From Liolophura sinensis (lineage: Eukaryota > Mollusca > Polyplacophora > Chitonida > Chitonidae), in contig NC_088301.1 of assembly GCF_032854445.1 (NCBI RefSeq), positions 58,540,512-58,604,511 on the forward strand: 64,000 nucleotides of DNA, written 5' to 3'. Every line of letters begins with the position of its first letter. Position 1 is the stretch's first letter. Below, in pieces: positions 49,329-62,800 of the stretch. A model generated the notes under the pieces. That model saw only the letters and a program-made list of their open reading frames with translations. It did not search any database and was not told the DNA's origin. The position numbers and the translations under genes are program-made.

Positions 49329-50830
49329 GGTTCTCTATAAAAAAAAATGTATATGCTACACAAATGTAAAATGGATACTTAAAAGATAAATAACAATACA
49401 ACCTGCTTATTTCACATACAGTTGATTATTTAAGAGAAATCCTGCTGATTTTAAAATTGTCCGATATGTTTTTACATATTTTCTAAAGAGCATTTGTCTA
49501 CTGATGCTTGAAAACTCACGATGTCAAATATTATAAAGTGTCAGCAGCACTCATATTTTTCAGGTCAGATGACATTGACACCCAAAAAGGCTCTCTGTAT
49601 ATTCATACATGACTCCTTTGAATCAACTACAATGAGCTTGCTGCCAGACCATTAAAGACCAGACCAGACCATCAATTACTAGCCTTACACAAAACCGGCA
49701 TTGTTCTTTGGACACTCATCAAAGTAAACAAACTGGAGGAGTGGGGTCCTGTTGCTCTCTACCAAAGTAAGTAAATCTTACAACTCATAAAGTGCTCGAT
49801 GCCCTACATGAACAATAATATTAGTACCTTCAATAACAACGAATGTGATCATGAAAAATCATTGCTGGCATTGTAAATCAAGCAGATGGAGGGAGCCGCT
49901 CTTTTAAGAGCTGCAGGATTTGCTTTTCTTTTGTAAATGGCTGAAGATCCCTTTTGGAACAGTTCTATCCAAACACTGGGTTATCACAAGGTTTCTGTTT
50001 TGCTAGCTGAAATCCTGTTTCATTTGAGCAGCTCAGTCAATAAGGATACATTACGAGACAAGAAGCAACTTTTTCTGCGAGGTCTTAAAATAAAATGGAC
50101 ACCTTGATCAACACCTGTCACAGGTAGCTGCACAGTGTATTTGAGTATTTACTGCTCAGAACTCACTGAAAACCTTATTTCCTTTTACTGCACTTTGCAT
50201 GCTCAAATGAACTGCGCAGCCTAATTAGAACAGAAGATTTTTTCTTAGTCAACCGCTTTTGCAATGGTGGTGCCCAGGAGTTCCTGGGATTAAAAAAAGC
50301 TTGTAATCTACATAAGAAGATAAGGCAAAAATGCAAAAGGCCCCCCACTTTGTCTCGTCCAAATCTGAGTGAATCAGCAAGAATCCTTCAATGCTGCCTC
50401 GGTAGTTATAAAAAGCATAAAATACCATTTAACCACAGACACACCTATGCAAGTCATAATGAACGGTATATACATCCGCAGTTTTGCAGAAAATTCTGTC
50501 TAAGGCTACAACATCAGCAGAATCCCTGCCTTATCGAGGCTCCACGGTGTGCGAAAACAACAACAACCCTGAACAACGCAAGTCTTGGCTTGGAAAAAAG
50601 TTAAATGTTGTAAATTTCCAAATACCATGAGTTACATGAGGCATGCTAACACAAACAAAAGACAGGTTTCGTGTGCAATTCATGAGTTAGGATCAATAAA
50701 AGGTGGAAATGCTTTCAGTTCCACTACATGTTCTCACCCCTGGCTAGCCGGTTTTAAAGTGTGGGTATTGACATGGGCGCCGCCATATATTAGCCTCGTT
50801 TTCACCCAATAACTTACGTCTGCATCAAAG
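49329..50830. other. ALG12-GRIPAP1 divergent intergenic region
   Basis: About 1.5 kb between the two start codons. Presumably carries both promoters and 5' UTRs. No TATA box or protein-like frame that I trust. Confidence 0.45.
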
Positions 50831-53800
50831 ATGGCGTCAGGCCTGTCAGAAGAGGAGTTTCATCGCATGCAGGTAATAGTATTTTGAATGTACATCCGAT
50901 TTTGTGATGTTTAGAGATTGTCATGGCGATTATGACTGGAAGATATATCCGTGCCTACAACATACACAACTATGTTAGCAGACTTACGGATGTCTTCACT
51001 TAGTGCTGCAGATCAAAATGAAGCTGTCACTTGACAGTGCAATAGTGCAGTGGAACCGTCGCATATTACCTGGAATTATGTGTATCTAATCCGATACCTG
51101 GACCATTTCTTACACATCACAGCATTGTAAATGATTGTAATACCAATTGCATGTCTTACCAGTATGGAATTTATCTAACCACAGCGAATCTTTACGTTTA
51201 CCGTTTCTGAAAATTAAAAAAAGTTTGGTCTACTTGCTAATACAGAAGTTGATCCTCACAACATGACTGTTTTATGGTTCTCACTTGACACAGAGTCCTA
51301 TCTCCAGATGTGTCATTCATGGACAAAAACTACATACCTCTCAATAAGAACAACATATACTCAGAATATCGCCCAAACCATCATGAATTCGGTCCTGGGT
51401 AAAGCCAAATAGCCAATGCATCGATATCTATCTTAGCCTTTTTATTTGTTATGGTCATGGGTACCTGTTTCAAGCTGTAAAATCTTTGATTTTTACCTGA
51501 TAGAAAACCAAAAATAATATAATATTGGAATACAGAAAGTTATCTAGCTGTCATAACAATTGTGAGCTATTAATGAGGTGTATTTCACACATTAGTTATT
51601 TAATTATAACCCACATTTACATTCAGTTATTTACGGTAATTGTAGACTGCACTAAAAATCAAAGTGTGATCATTGGGCAAAGTAATCCTAAGTAACAGAT
51701 TTATGTATCTTAGGTGCACATTACAAAAATCTTAGGTGAATAAAATTTAACATTGTGGTCTATTTTCAGCAATTTCTGATACTTACATGTGAGAAGTTAT
51801 TGAAATTAGACCTACTTTCGTCAAATTTTGGTTTCATTAAATGTTTAATTTAATTGCATTACCGTTATGAAAACCTTAACCAGTGTCCTCAGTGTGGAAG
51901 CATGAGAAAACCTTGACAGTGATAGCACACTTTTTGGGCTAGCATTCAAAGTCTAGCCTACCAACTCGCTTTGCCTTAACTTGGCAGAAGGTGAGGTCAC
52001 ACTGAAACGCTTACAGCATTCCATTAAAGTTGTACTCTGAGTGTTCCTAGGTGTGTTCTTGGTAAACCCAACATATTGGCTGAGCATTTTCCTCCACGGC
52101 CACATTTGGCCTTGTTTGGACGTCACTACGTCTACTCATGGAAAACGTCAAATCATGTACCCCTTGGAAAATGTTTCAAATATGGGGCACAACTACCTGT
52201 GGTGAGTTACTCTGTCCATCTTGATTTTCCATCGCGACAGGGCATATGACGGCCCGGTACAGAGCAGTTGACAATTGGTGGGGTATATATTTTGACTGTT
52301 TCTGAAAGTAGACCTACAGATGTCAAAAAGAGGCCAAAACATGGCCATGGCGGGAAACGTCTAGCCGAAGTTTTGATATTTATATTCAAGTTTCTTTCTT
52401 GCAATGTGGGACAGCCACCAAATGTGGGTATATTAAAAATACATGTACATGTAGGAACACCCAGACCATTACTGAAATGGAGCACTGCAAGCACTTCAAT
52501 CCAATCTCACCTTCCGCCAGGTTAAAGCATAACAAGTTGGTAAGGCTAATTTGTAAATATTCCCATAAAAGTGACAGTGCTAACCAGGTTTTATATCTTT
52601 TAGTTGTGATTGATATACAAAGGTAAATTAGTGAATGATTTATGCATAACGTAAATTAATGTTTCATCATGGGTAAAAGTGATACTTCTTGTTAACACTC
52701 CATGCAGGTCCCATAAGTACAAGTGGTATTAAGATGACACATCTGCTGTAGTATATAGAAGGTTGGGTATATTTATCTTTGATCCAAACCATATTACGTA
52801 ATATTCAGATGAAAGTATTAAATGAAAACTTCATTGAAACAAATAATATGCATATCTAATATAAAATTCTTGCTGAATTGTAAACATGTTACATATGTTG
52901 TGCATGGCTGAACTTTATGGCCAGGCTTGCTTGCAAGACTCAGCTATCAACAGTATCTTGTATGAAGTGCCTGCAGTCAAACACTGTGGTTGTAACACCT
53001 AAACAGATAAATGCATGAATGCATATTATGCGAATTCTTGTTGTGTCATGTGATTATGTGAGGCATCTGTAGTGACATGGCTTTGAGGTAATGACTGCTC
53101 CCTCATGGCAACATTACCTGCAACCAGTATCACATGTCAGCCATCCACATGTACCAATACAAAAGTTGTCTGCATCTTGAAGTTGAGTTAGCTCTATCTT
53201 GTGTTAAAAACAAAAACATACATGTAATAGAATCAAGTTATCATTTAGGTAGGATGTAAGATTTAGGACAACGCCATAAAATAAGAATGTTCTTGAAGTC
53301 TTTATTTGATCACTGTAACTAAGACTTCAGACTTCCCCCATGTTTGCGTGTGGTCACTCAAGGGTATTCTTAGAGAATTATTTTGTGTAGACTGACAAAA
53401 GTATACCTTTTGTGAAACCCTGAAATTGGCGAACCCAACCATTGCAGTTTTACTCTAAAATCAAATGAAAAAGGGCATAAATCACACTGAGTGATTTATA
53501 CCGTTCATGCTCATTCATGTGTGAAAAGGTTGAGGAACTAGGGTACACGGATACAAAGCTCTTGATTACAAATGAAATGAACGGGTATCGAAAAGTTTCT
53601 CTCATGGCTGTCAGGGCCTTACCTGGGTTTGAGCATGGAGATAGAATATCTCACCTAATCATGTCAGCATACTTTAGTCAATATTAGGAGGTTCGAAAGA
53701 CCCCAAAATAGTTCTGAATTGTCCATTAAAGTGTAACTTATTTAATAATCTCTCCTGCTGTATGTGGGAAGGTCTGACAGCCACCTGCAGATGGCCATGG

Positions 53801-56800
53801 GTTCCCTCCCGGGCATAACGCTGGCGGCCGTTGTGTAAGTGAAATATTCTTGAGAATGGCATAAAACGCCAATCAACTAAGTAAATAAAGATTTAAAAAT
53901 CTCATTACATGTGACATAACTCACTTCAATGCTCAAGGTTATGAATATATTTATAGTTTATATTGTTCATGATAGATTCATTTTTATACTGTTTTGTACT
54001 GCCTTATTCAGCTCTTACTATAATATCAAAATTAACACGTCAGCTGAATGTGTCTTTGATTTGGGTGTGATTATCTTTAAATCAAACAACGTCTTTTTAT
54101 TGTAGCTCCAGCTGCTTGAGTTGAGGACGGCAAATTATGAGCTAGAAGGGAAACAAAAGCAGAAAGAGAGAGGTAAGTCTTTATCATGAATTATTTATTT
54201 ATTTGATTTGTGTTCAGTGTGCTTCTCACTTGTACAATGGTTGTTAGGATCATGGGTGGAAGAAATATTGGTGCCCGGAGAAAACAACTGTCATTAATAC
54301 CAGGTACAAGTATCTTTGTCCAGCACCTGTATCTGTACCTGGTATGTGTTGAATAGCTGCCAGAAGAATAACACTTTGAATGAGGCATTGAGGACCCATT
54401 TATTTGCCATCCATAAAAAGTCCTTCATTTGGGGAAGCCAACCCAATCAGAAAAAAATATAGTATGTTTTATAGTAAGCATGTTCTTGTTTTTATTCTGC
54501 GGTCGCTGTGAGTTCAAGTCCAGCTCATGCTGGCTTCCTCTTCGGCCGTAAGTGGGAAGGTCTGCCAGCAACCTGCAGATGGTTGTGGGTTTCCCCCGCG
54601 CTCTGCCCGGTTTCCTCCCACCATAATGCTGGCCGCCTTCACATAAGTGAAATATCCTTGAGTAACACCAATCAAATAAATAAATACTTAAATCTTTTTT
54701 ATTCTGAACTGATGCCAGTGGTTTACAAAAGCCCGCTCTTTGATTAACAAGAACATATGATTAAGTTCTGTAACAAAAATAATTGTGTTTTTATGTATGA
54801 GATTGGTCAGTTACGTATTCACAAATTATGATCTGATTTTAAAATTATTGTTTGTTTCTAAAATGGAATATGAGTGGAAAAAACCCTTATATAACTATGA
54901 TTTTTAAGTTTAAATTTGTACATGTGAAAGTAAATTGAGATATTTTTCTTCAAGATTTGTTGTCATGGAAAGAAAAGTCAGAAGCACTAGAGAAAGATTT
55001 ACAGAAGGCTCAGAAGGTAGGTACATGTTCACGCTGGGTTATCATGATTTTACTACAAGGAATTACAACTGAATGCTGTTCCCTTTAACATGTTTAAATA
55101 GATTCTTAATGAGAATCAGAAATCCGCAGATGCACATTGAAATTATTGAACATTACCCTGTAGGTGAGAACACGTGGTTTTTGAGCAAATATACTGTACA
55201 TAATAGCACTGAGATGGTAGAGCAAGGAATCAAAACTGGATGGCCCGGTGTCAGTATAATGTGACCAGGTGGGGTGTCATGTTGGGTCCCTTCGACGGAA
55301 ACACTTCAGGGGTGGAAACTCTTTGGCGGCATGGACTTTCCCTTGCCACTAGGTACAATATGTGTACACACACCTAGTGACTCCTCGTTGTCATATGACA
55401 ATAATGCTTGTCATAATTAGTCATTAACCCCCAAGCATACATACATAGGGTTTGACCAGATAAGCTCACATTGAAATAAAATTCCAGTATATACATCTAC
55501 ATTGAATCTCTATGTGCAGGATCTAATTATTTTTTGTAATTCTGTTTTGTTATTTGTTATTTAATTTTTTTGCAGGCAATCAACAAGAGCAAGAAGATCA
55601 AGGTGAGATACATGTATCTTAAAATCTCATTTCCAATAAAGTGAATCATAGAACATGGTTGTCCAGTTAAACAAAGCCATGTATGCTGCATCTACAGTAA
55701 ATTTGTATAAAACAAGGCTTGCATGTGTGCATGGACACAAAACGTATCATGGGTTGATGGTGCTGAGTATTCATGTATATGCAACACATATATTGTGGAT
55801 GCTTTTTTTGTTGTTTTTTTCTAAAGCATCCTCAATTATTGACTTGGTTTCAATGTCATTATTGACCAACATTAGTATGTAAATTTAAAGATTTATAATT
55901 TATTTCTGCTGGCTGATTGCCTGTTTTTTTAGGAGGTGGAACTTCTACTGCAGGAGAATGACACATTGCAGTTAAAACTACAGAGTCAAGATGAAGATTT
56001 CAGGCTCCAGAATCAGGCGCTCATGGAGCAGCTTTCCCTGGTATGTTCTCATGTCATGCTTTGTTAAATGTTACATTAAGTGGCCCCTGTGGCATTCCTT
56101 TTCCACTTTGTAAATGTGACTTGTTCTTGCCTGACAACACATGCAGTGTAGTGCACAGAAATCTTGTCCCTCAAAAGTTCGCCTTATGGCAGAGGAGACA
56201 TAAAGCCCCTCTGTTATCCGTAAATTGTAAACAGTGTAATTTACTTATAGGTACATAAGTGTATTGGCTAAGTCCCTGTGCTGAAGACTGACCCAAGACA
56301 CATAATTGTTAAATGTATGTGTACTTTTATTTTCGGCAGCTTAGAAATGCAGATTACTTCTTAATGGCATTGTTGTGTGTTTGCAGCTAGTAACCAAGAA
56401 TGAGGAGTTAGAAAAAGAAAACAGCTCCATAAAGGAGGGCACCCCTATCCAGTCTCCATTAAGAGGAGATGTCTCCATACTACAGGATGAAATCAGGCGG
56501 CTGAAAGCAGAGAATGCGGCACTGCAAAAGAATCTCACAAGTATGACTGAGGATTTTTTGTAAATGTGTGTTTCAGTTCAAAACAGAACATGCTTGCATG
56601 GGAACTGTGGGTATTCCAGTGTTAAATACCCAGTTAAATTTATTTGTTGATTTGATTGGTGTTTTATGCTATACTTAATCAATCAAGCAATCAAGCAGAG
56701 AGAAAACCAGCATACACATATCTATGCTGTCCTCTAGAAACTTTTTTTACCAAAATGGTTCATCAAATTGAATAGAAACTTGTTCTCATTCTTTACTTCT

Positions 56801-59800
56801 TCAGTCTTCATATGTTTGCAAGGTGTGTATTCAAGAATTTTTTGAAGGCATTATTCTTTACGGATTGATAAACTTTTGCTTTTTGTGAAATTGGCAAAAA
56901 TCAGAAATATTCATAAATTACAAACTGAATTCCATTTCATCCATTTCCATAAAAAAATGTTGACCGTGTTGTTCTGTTGTGTTATTCTAGTGGTGCAAAG
57001 TGGCAGAGTACATGTGTTATAAAAGCATCATTTCCAGAATACATTTTAATTTGAACAGTTCTTTTCATTCTAAAATTTGTTGTTATTTGTACTCATAGGT
57101 CATCAAGAAAAGTATGAGAAAGAGTTATCCAACCTAAGAGAAAGAATACAGCATATTAAAGGAAATACCTGTGACCAAGATCATCAGTTTATCACTCATG
57201 ACGATATGACAGAGGATGCGGACATCACTTCTAGGTGACCTGTTATTTAGTGTTATTGGCTTCTTCATGTGTGTGCGTGTGTATTGAATGCATGTTGCGG
57301 TCATGTATTTTTTTATTTCCAAGAAATTATTTTATATGCTCATTGGCAATCAGTTAGCTTAGAAAAGCAGATGGTTTTTCATTACACTTGTACTTGTAAA
57401 TGTCTACTTATCTTCATTATGTATGGGAGGGACGTGATGTCGTTGTTTAGTACATGTATAACATCATGTCAACAAGTGTGAAATCACTCAGATGAAGTTA
57501 GACGAGAAAATTAAGTAGCAGACATACAAAGACTCATTCCTTTAAAATTACATTGAAGTTTATATGTTAAAATGTTGATGAATGTTCTGTTTTTTTTTAT
57601 GTTCTTTTACAGTGCTGGATTTGATGAGACACAGCACCAAAATCAAGCAGATGGTAAATATTTTTCTGTTTTTGTTTTTATGATGGATGGACGCAAATCT
57701 TTGTACACAAGCAGAATTTTGAAAGATTTAGATTTCATTTCATGAATTAAATGAAGATAGACCAAGCATCAAGTATGCCACAAAAGAGACAAAAATATAC
57801 CAGCTTGTTTGTTAACTTGGTTATGTTTTCCCTAAACCAGTAGCTTGATAATGAGTAACTATGAAATGATGATTGTAAAGGTTCAGTATTTAAACTAATT
57901 CTACAGAAATGAAAAATAAAACATTGAACATTGTTTATATCTTTCTTGTTTTTGGGACATTTACTATCTTGGCATTATGATACGCATTGACACGTATTTT
58001 TCGACTGTTGAAAGGTATGTCATTGAAACGGGGCATTTCCCTCATATGCCAAGAAGGCTGAATACCCCATGAGCATCTGCATTACATGATTTCATCTGCA
58101 TTACATGTTTTGACCCACATTACATGTAGTTATTTTGTGGGTGTTCACAACATAAATCACTGGACAAGCTCATTAACTGTTGGGCTGACAGTTTGGAGCT
58201 GTTGAAGGCTTAACATCAATAAAAATTAAACAAGAAATTAGGCTTGATAGTGCCTTTAGTAGATAATGTGTGTATAGTTTTACCAGGTTGAATTTCACTA
58301 TAAGCATAACATTGGTTGTGTGACACTTTTTCCATACTATCTTCCACTTTTAAGTTAAGTTTAAAAAAACAAGCAAATATTCTTTATTTCAATAGATTGT
58401 TGTGGAAGAAAAAAGAAGACGCCATAATTTCTCTGCTTGTATTTCAGAGTCAAATGGAAACAGTTCAAAGTCAATAAAGACTGTGGAAGACTACTTAAGG
58501 GAGATAAGTGGTGAGTCCTATCTCAGTATTATTTACAGCCAGAATGCTGAATATGATCGGGAATACTATTATCGTTTTATATATTTGTAATAAATATGGT
58601 TTCTGCCATTAAGTATACCGGTAGCTGTGGTGAAGTCGTATGGAAACACTTGGAGTTTTATAAAAGTGTTGAATATTATAGGTATTACAGTTGATCATAG
58701 ATGAGTTTTTGACAAACTATTGTGACTTTCATGATGTGACTTTCATGACAGCCTTTCTAGCCATAATGATATGCCATCACACCTGTTATCTTACACTGTA
58801 CTTGTATTTTATTTTCAGATCTCAGTTTAAGTTTGGACACTGAACTCGAAGAAAAGAAACTCCTAAAGAAACAACTATCTGAACTGGGGGTAATCTATTG
58901 TAAAGTATATTGTATAATAGATTTTTGAACCTAACCTACACATATCTTATTTAAGTTCTCACTCTTGCCTTTTTTATAGTGTTATTTGTCAAAAATAAGA
59001 CAAAGTAACATAATGTCAGCAATGATGTATTAAATATTTATGTTGGATATTTGAAGAGATAATTCATAAAGTAACATGACATAATTGAAAGTAATAAACA
59101 TTACCTAAAAGACATATCTTGCTTTGACAGAATAGGGAAAAAGGAGAAGCAGTCACATTGAAAGAGGAAGTGGATAAGGTAGGCTATCAGAATGAAGCTC
59201 ATTTTCAGATGATGTTGAAGTGGACTTTAATTGTACACCAGTTTAGAAAATTTAACTAACTTTTTTATTTCCTTTTTTTAACTTAAGGGAGGTAACCTGT
59301 AGTAAGCATGACAACAATGTGTTTGATCCTTGGTTCTATATACCGGAAATACATGAATTGCTTCATTAACTATTCGTTGGAACATTTTATAAGCTCGTCT
59401 GTACAAAGTACAGATGTGGCTTATATTATACCCCAACTAACAACTACTAACATAAGTGAACCACTGTTCATAAGCAAGAACAGGGACCGCTGTCCTATAC
59501 TAACGTGAACGCAAGTCATTTACTTACATGAACCGCCGAACAATGTTGTCCACAAACTCTTACTCTCACTAGGATATGAACCTGCCAGAGTTCACTGATA
59601 GGACATGCACTTATATTCATTTTTCATGTCATGGTCAGTGTATCCATTTTGTGAGTTCACATTGTTACCTTTTCGGTTTTGCCTGTCGGCTCATGCATGT
59701 CCATGCCAAATTATTCAGCTATAATAAATCTGTGCACTGTACTTCATTTTGTTTCGTTGCGTATAAATTAAAATAAATTACAAAATTACTGACTTCAATC

Positions 59801-62800
59801 ACTTGTGTATTAGAATCTTTAAGGTAAATGTTAAAGGTGGAGTCGGAAAAACTACTGCGTGTATTGGTGTTCCTTTCTTGATGCCCTGCATGTGTGTTAA
59901 TTACAGTAAATAGCGAAATTTGTGACCTTCCATGTCTCAGTGTTGTCTGTTTTTAATCTAGAACCCATGTAAAGGTAAATGTTTCAGTACTTTATGTATT
60001 AAGTATTCACTGGTCTCCTACAAGCAAGCCCTTTGGTAGCTTTTTGCCAGGTCTGAATTCTTGTTTAGCCTCTTTCAAGGAAAGTATTTTGTCATTTGTG
60101 CATTATGAATGTAGTAGGATTGATAATTTCTTCTTGTTTGATTGTAGTTGACAGAGAAACTTCGAAAGAAACAGGAGAGGTGAGTTGATTCCAGAGTTTC
60201 TAAAAGTTCTATGTAACTTTTACATGTATTACCTTATATGCGTCCGACACATTGTTTGACATGAGAATTCTAACATTGTTATTTGTGAATGAGTTCAGTT
60301 CTGGATCAGATGGTTTGATGCCTTTGCATATTTTGCTTTTTGCAGTTTGGTCCAGCTTCAAGAAGAGAAAGAACAGCAATATAATGATAACTGGTTAGTA
60401 TCTCTTGTCAGTGGTTGATCAGGACATGTGAAATTTTTATGAAGTAAGTCAGTAGATGGTATAACTCAAAGTGTGTTAAACATGCTTGAAGAGGAAATAA
60501 TATGCTTGAAGTGGAAATAATACTAAGTGCTTTGTGAAGTTACCTGAAGAGACCATAGGTTTACGCCTTGTCTGTCTATCCATCAGTCTGACGTTGGACA
60601 GATTTTCTTGATAGTTCATATTAAATTGAACTGGTACATGGCTACTGATCAAGGTCAAGTTTGGTGTGGTTTTGTTTAAATATAAAAGTATAGCTGTTTT
60701 ATTATGTTGTGGATTTTGACAGCACTCAACTTGGTAGAGAACATGCATTTTAAAAGCAGTTCTTCCAGAATGCTTGTTTTATTAAACTGAATTCCCTTTA
60801 ATTAAGCATTAAGCATTGTGCTGTGTTTGCAGCAAGAAATTGGAGGAGTTACAAGCTGCTCGTGACAGGGACCAGAAGCACTATACAGATCAGATCAGCA
60901 AACTAAAGCAGGAGTTGGACAAAATCTCAGAGGTACAGCTGAACTGAACTGTGTAAAATGTAGTGAATGAATTGGTGTACATTCACAGGCAAGTGAAACT
61001 GCAATATATAGAGCAGTAAAATTCCTTTACAGTGAAATATGAAGTCATTTTCTTCCTGTCGAAGTTACATGTAAGGGGACAGTATAGAAATATATAAACC
61101 TTATAGAACTGTATCAGGAGACTTGCTTATTTATTAAAATATGATTTCTACATTTTTTTCACCCAGAATATTTATGTAGTTGTGCACATGTGTACATGTC
61201 TGTGATAAAGCATTTTTGCTCCATATTTCAGTCATACAAAGAGTTGGAGAGTTCATCTTGTCAGAAAATACAGGAATTACAGGACACCCTTGAATCTGTT
61301 AAAGCTCAGGTAAGTTTCACTTTTGATTTGAGCTGATACCATTTCCACCTCTTTGTGCATGATATATTGCATGAAGTAGTTGCTTAGTGTTACGTGATAT
61401 AGGAATGTCAAAGTTGAACTTCTTCTAGTATGATAATATCATCTCACTTTAATACCTGAGGGATTGAAAAGTCATGAAGCAAAATGTTTTTTTTTTTCAA
61501 TGTCATGTCCTCAGGGTGTGAAAAAAAGGGCAATAACAAAAGTGATGTCCAACTGTATGAAATATCTCTTCTATCTAAAGTAAACAAGGAGAGCTCTAAA
61601 ATATTTGCCTTTGTGCCAAACTTGCATAAATGGCTAAGGTCCTATGCTTCTTACTCAAGATACCCCACAAGGAGAAAAAGGGAAGATATTTGGCATGTCA
61701 TAGTTCAGAAAGTTGTTGACAAGGGAGATTTTTAGGCAGAACATATCAGCAGAACAAACATGGATTGATTCCCATGGTCTCATAAACTCTCCATTTAAAA
61801 CAGAATTTTTTTTGTTTTTTGTTTTTTTTTTCACCCCTGGACTAGCCAGTAGGCATTTATATGCATTTCTGGCCACGCTTTTTCAATGCCCTATTTTAAA
61901 CAGAGGTGTCTGAAGGTTTAATGAAAAGTGAGAATTGTCTCCCCTTGAGTCTGACCTGTTGTAATCTGTTGAATCACTATTGACACGTGTGTACCAGTGA
62001 GTGTGAAAGGTTATTTCGAATGTGTCCTGGATACACATAGAGTATGCACTTCATAAAAGTATTTTTGTTCTAATACAATAAGTATAGGGAGGCTAGTTAA
62101 AGTTTATGATCAGTGTTTATAATCAGCTGTATTGCTAATTTATTGTAAGATAAAGGTGGATGAGCACATTATCTAACATGTTCATACTTGTGGGCTTCAG
62201 GGAGTGTTCAGTAATACTCACGCAGTTTTGTTCATTGTATCGTAATTGTTTTTTAAAAGGCAACAGCAGCGAGCGCAGAGACCAATCAGCAGTTAGTGGA
62301 GGAGAACAGGAGGCTATCTGAGGAGTTGACAGCTCGCAGTCAGGAGCTGGCAGTGATTTCGCATCAGAAAGAGGACTTGGTGACACAGTTGGCTGAGTGT
62401 CAGAATGCCAGCCAAACCTCTATGGAACAGCTCTACGCTGTGCAGAAAGACAGAGACTCACAAATCCAGGCTTTGCAGGAAGCAAATAAGGTCAGAAACA
62501 TTTCCATGAGAATTCAGTCTTATTAACAACAGTATAGTTAGCATTTATTGTATGTTGAGCTTTTGTCACTGGTTATAAAACAGGCTTGCAAATAAATTTT
62601 TAAGTTGTGGTTTACAGATTTTAAAAAACCTGTTTCCCCCGAAAATCTAATTTTGTGGGTTATTAGTTTGCACCTGGGTAGGTGGGATTTGATGAATGAT
62701 AATGTCCTTGTCAATCTCCTTATTTTAGGCATCATATGTATTTAATATAGATCCTTTTGAAAGCATATTCAATATAGTTTTCTTTATAGCATAGCATTGT

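Noticed and set aside
50350-50812. Frames just upstream of GRIPAP1
   Set aside because: No known domain and no in-phase junction with GRIPAP1 exon 1; more likely promoter or 5' UTR sequence.
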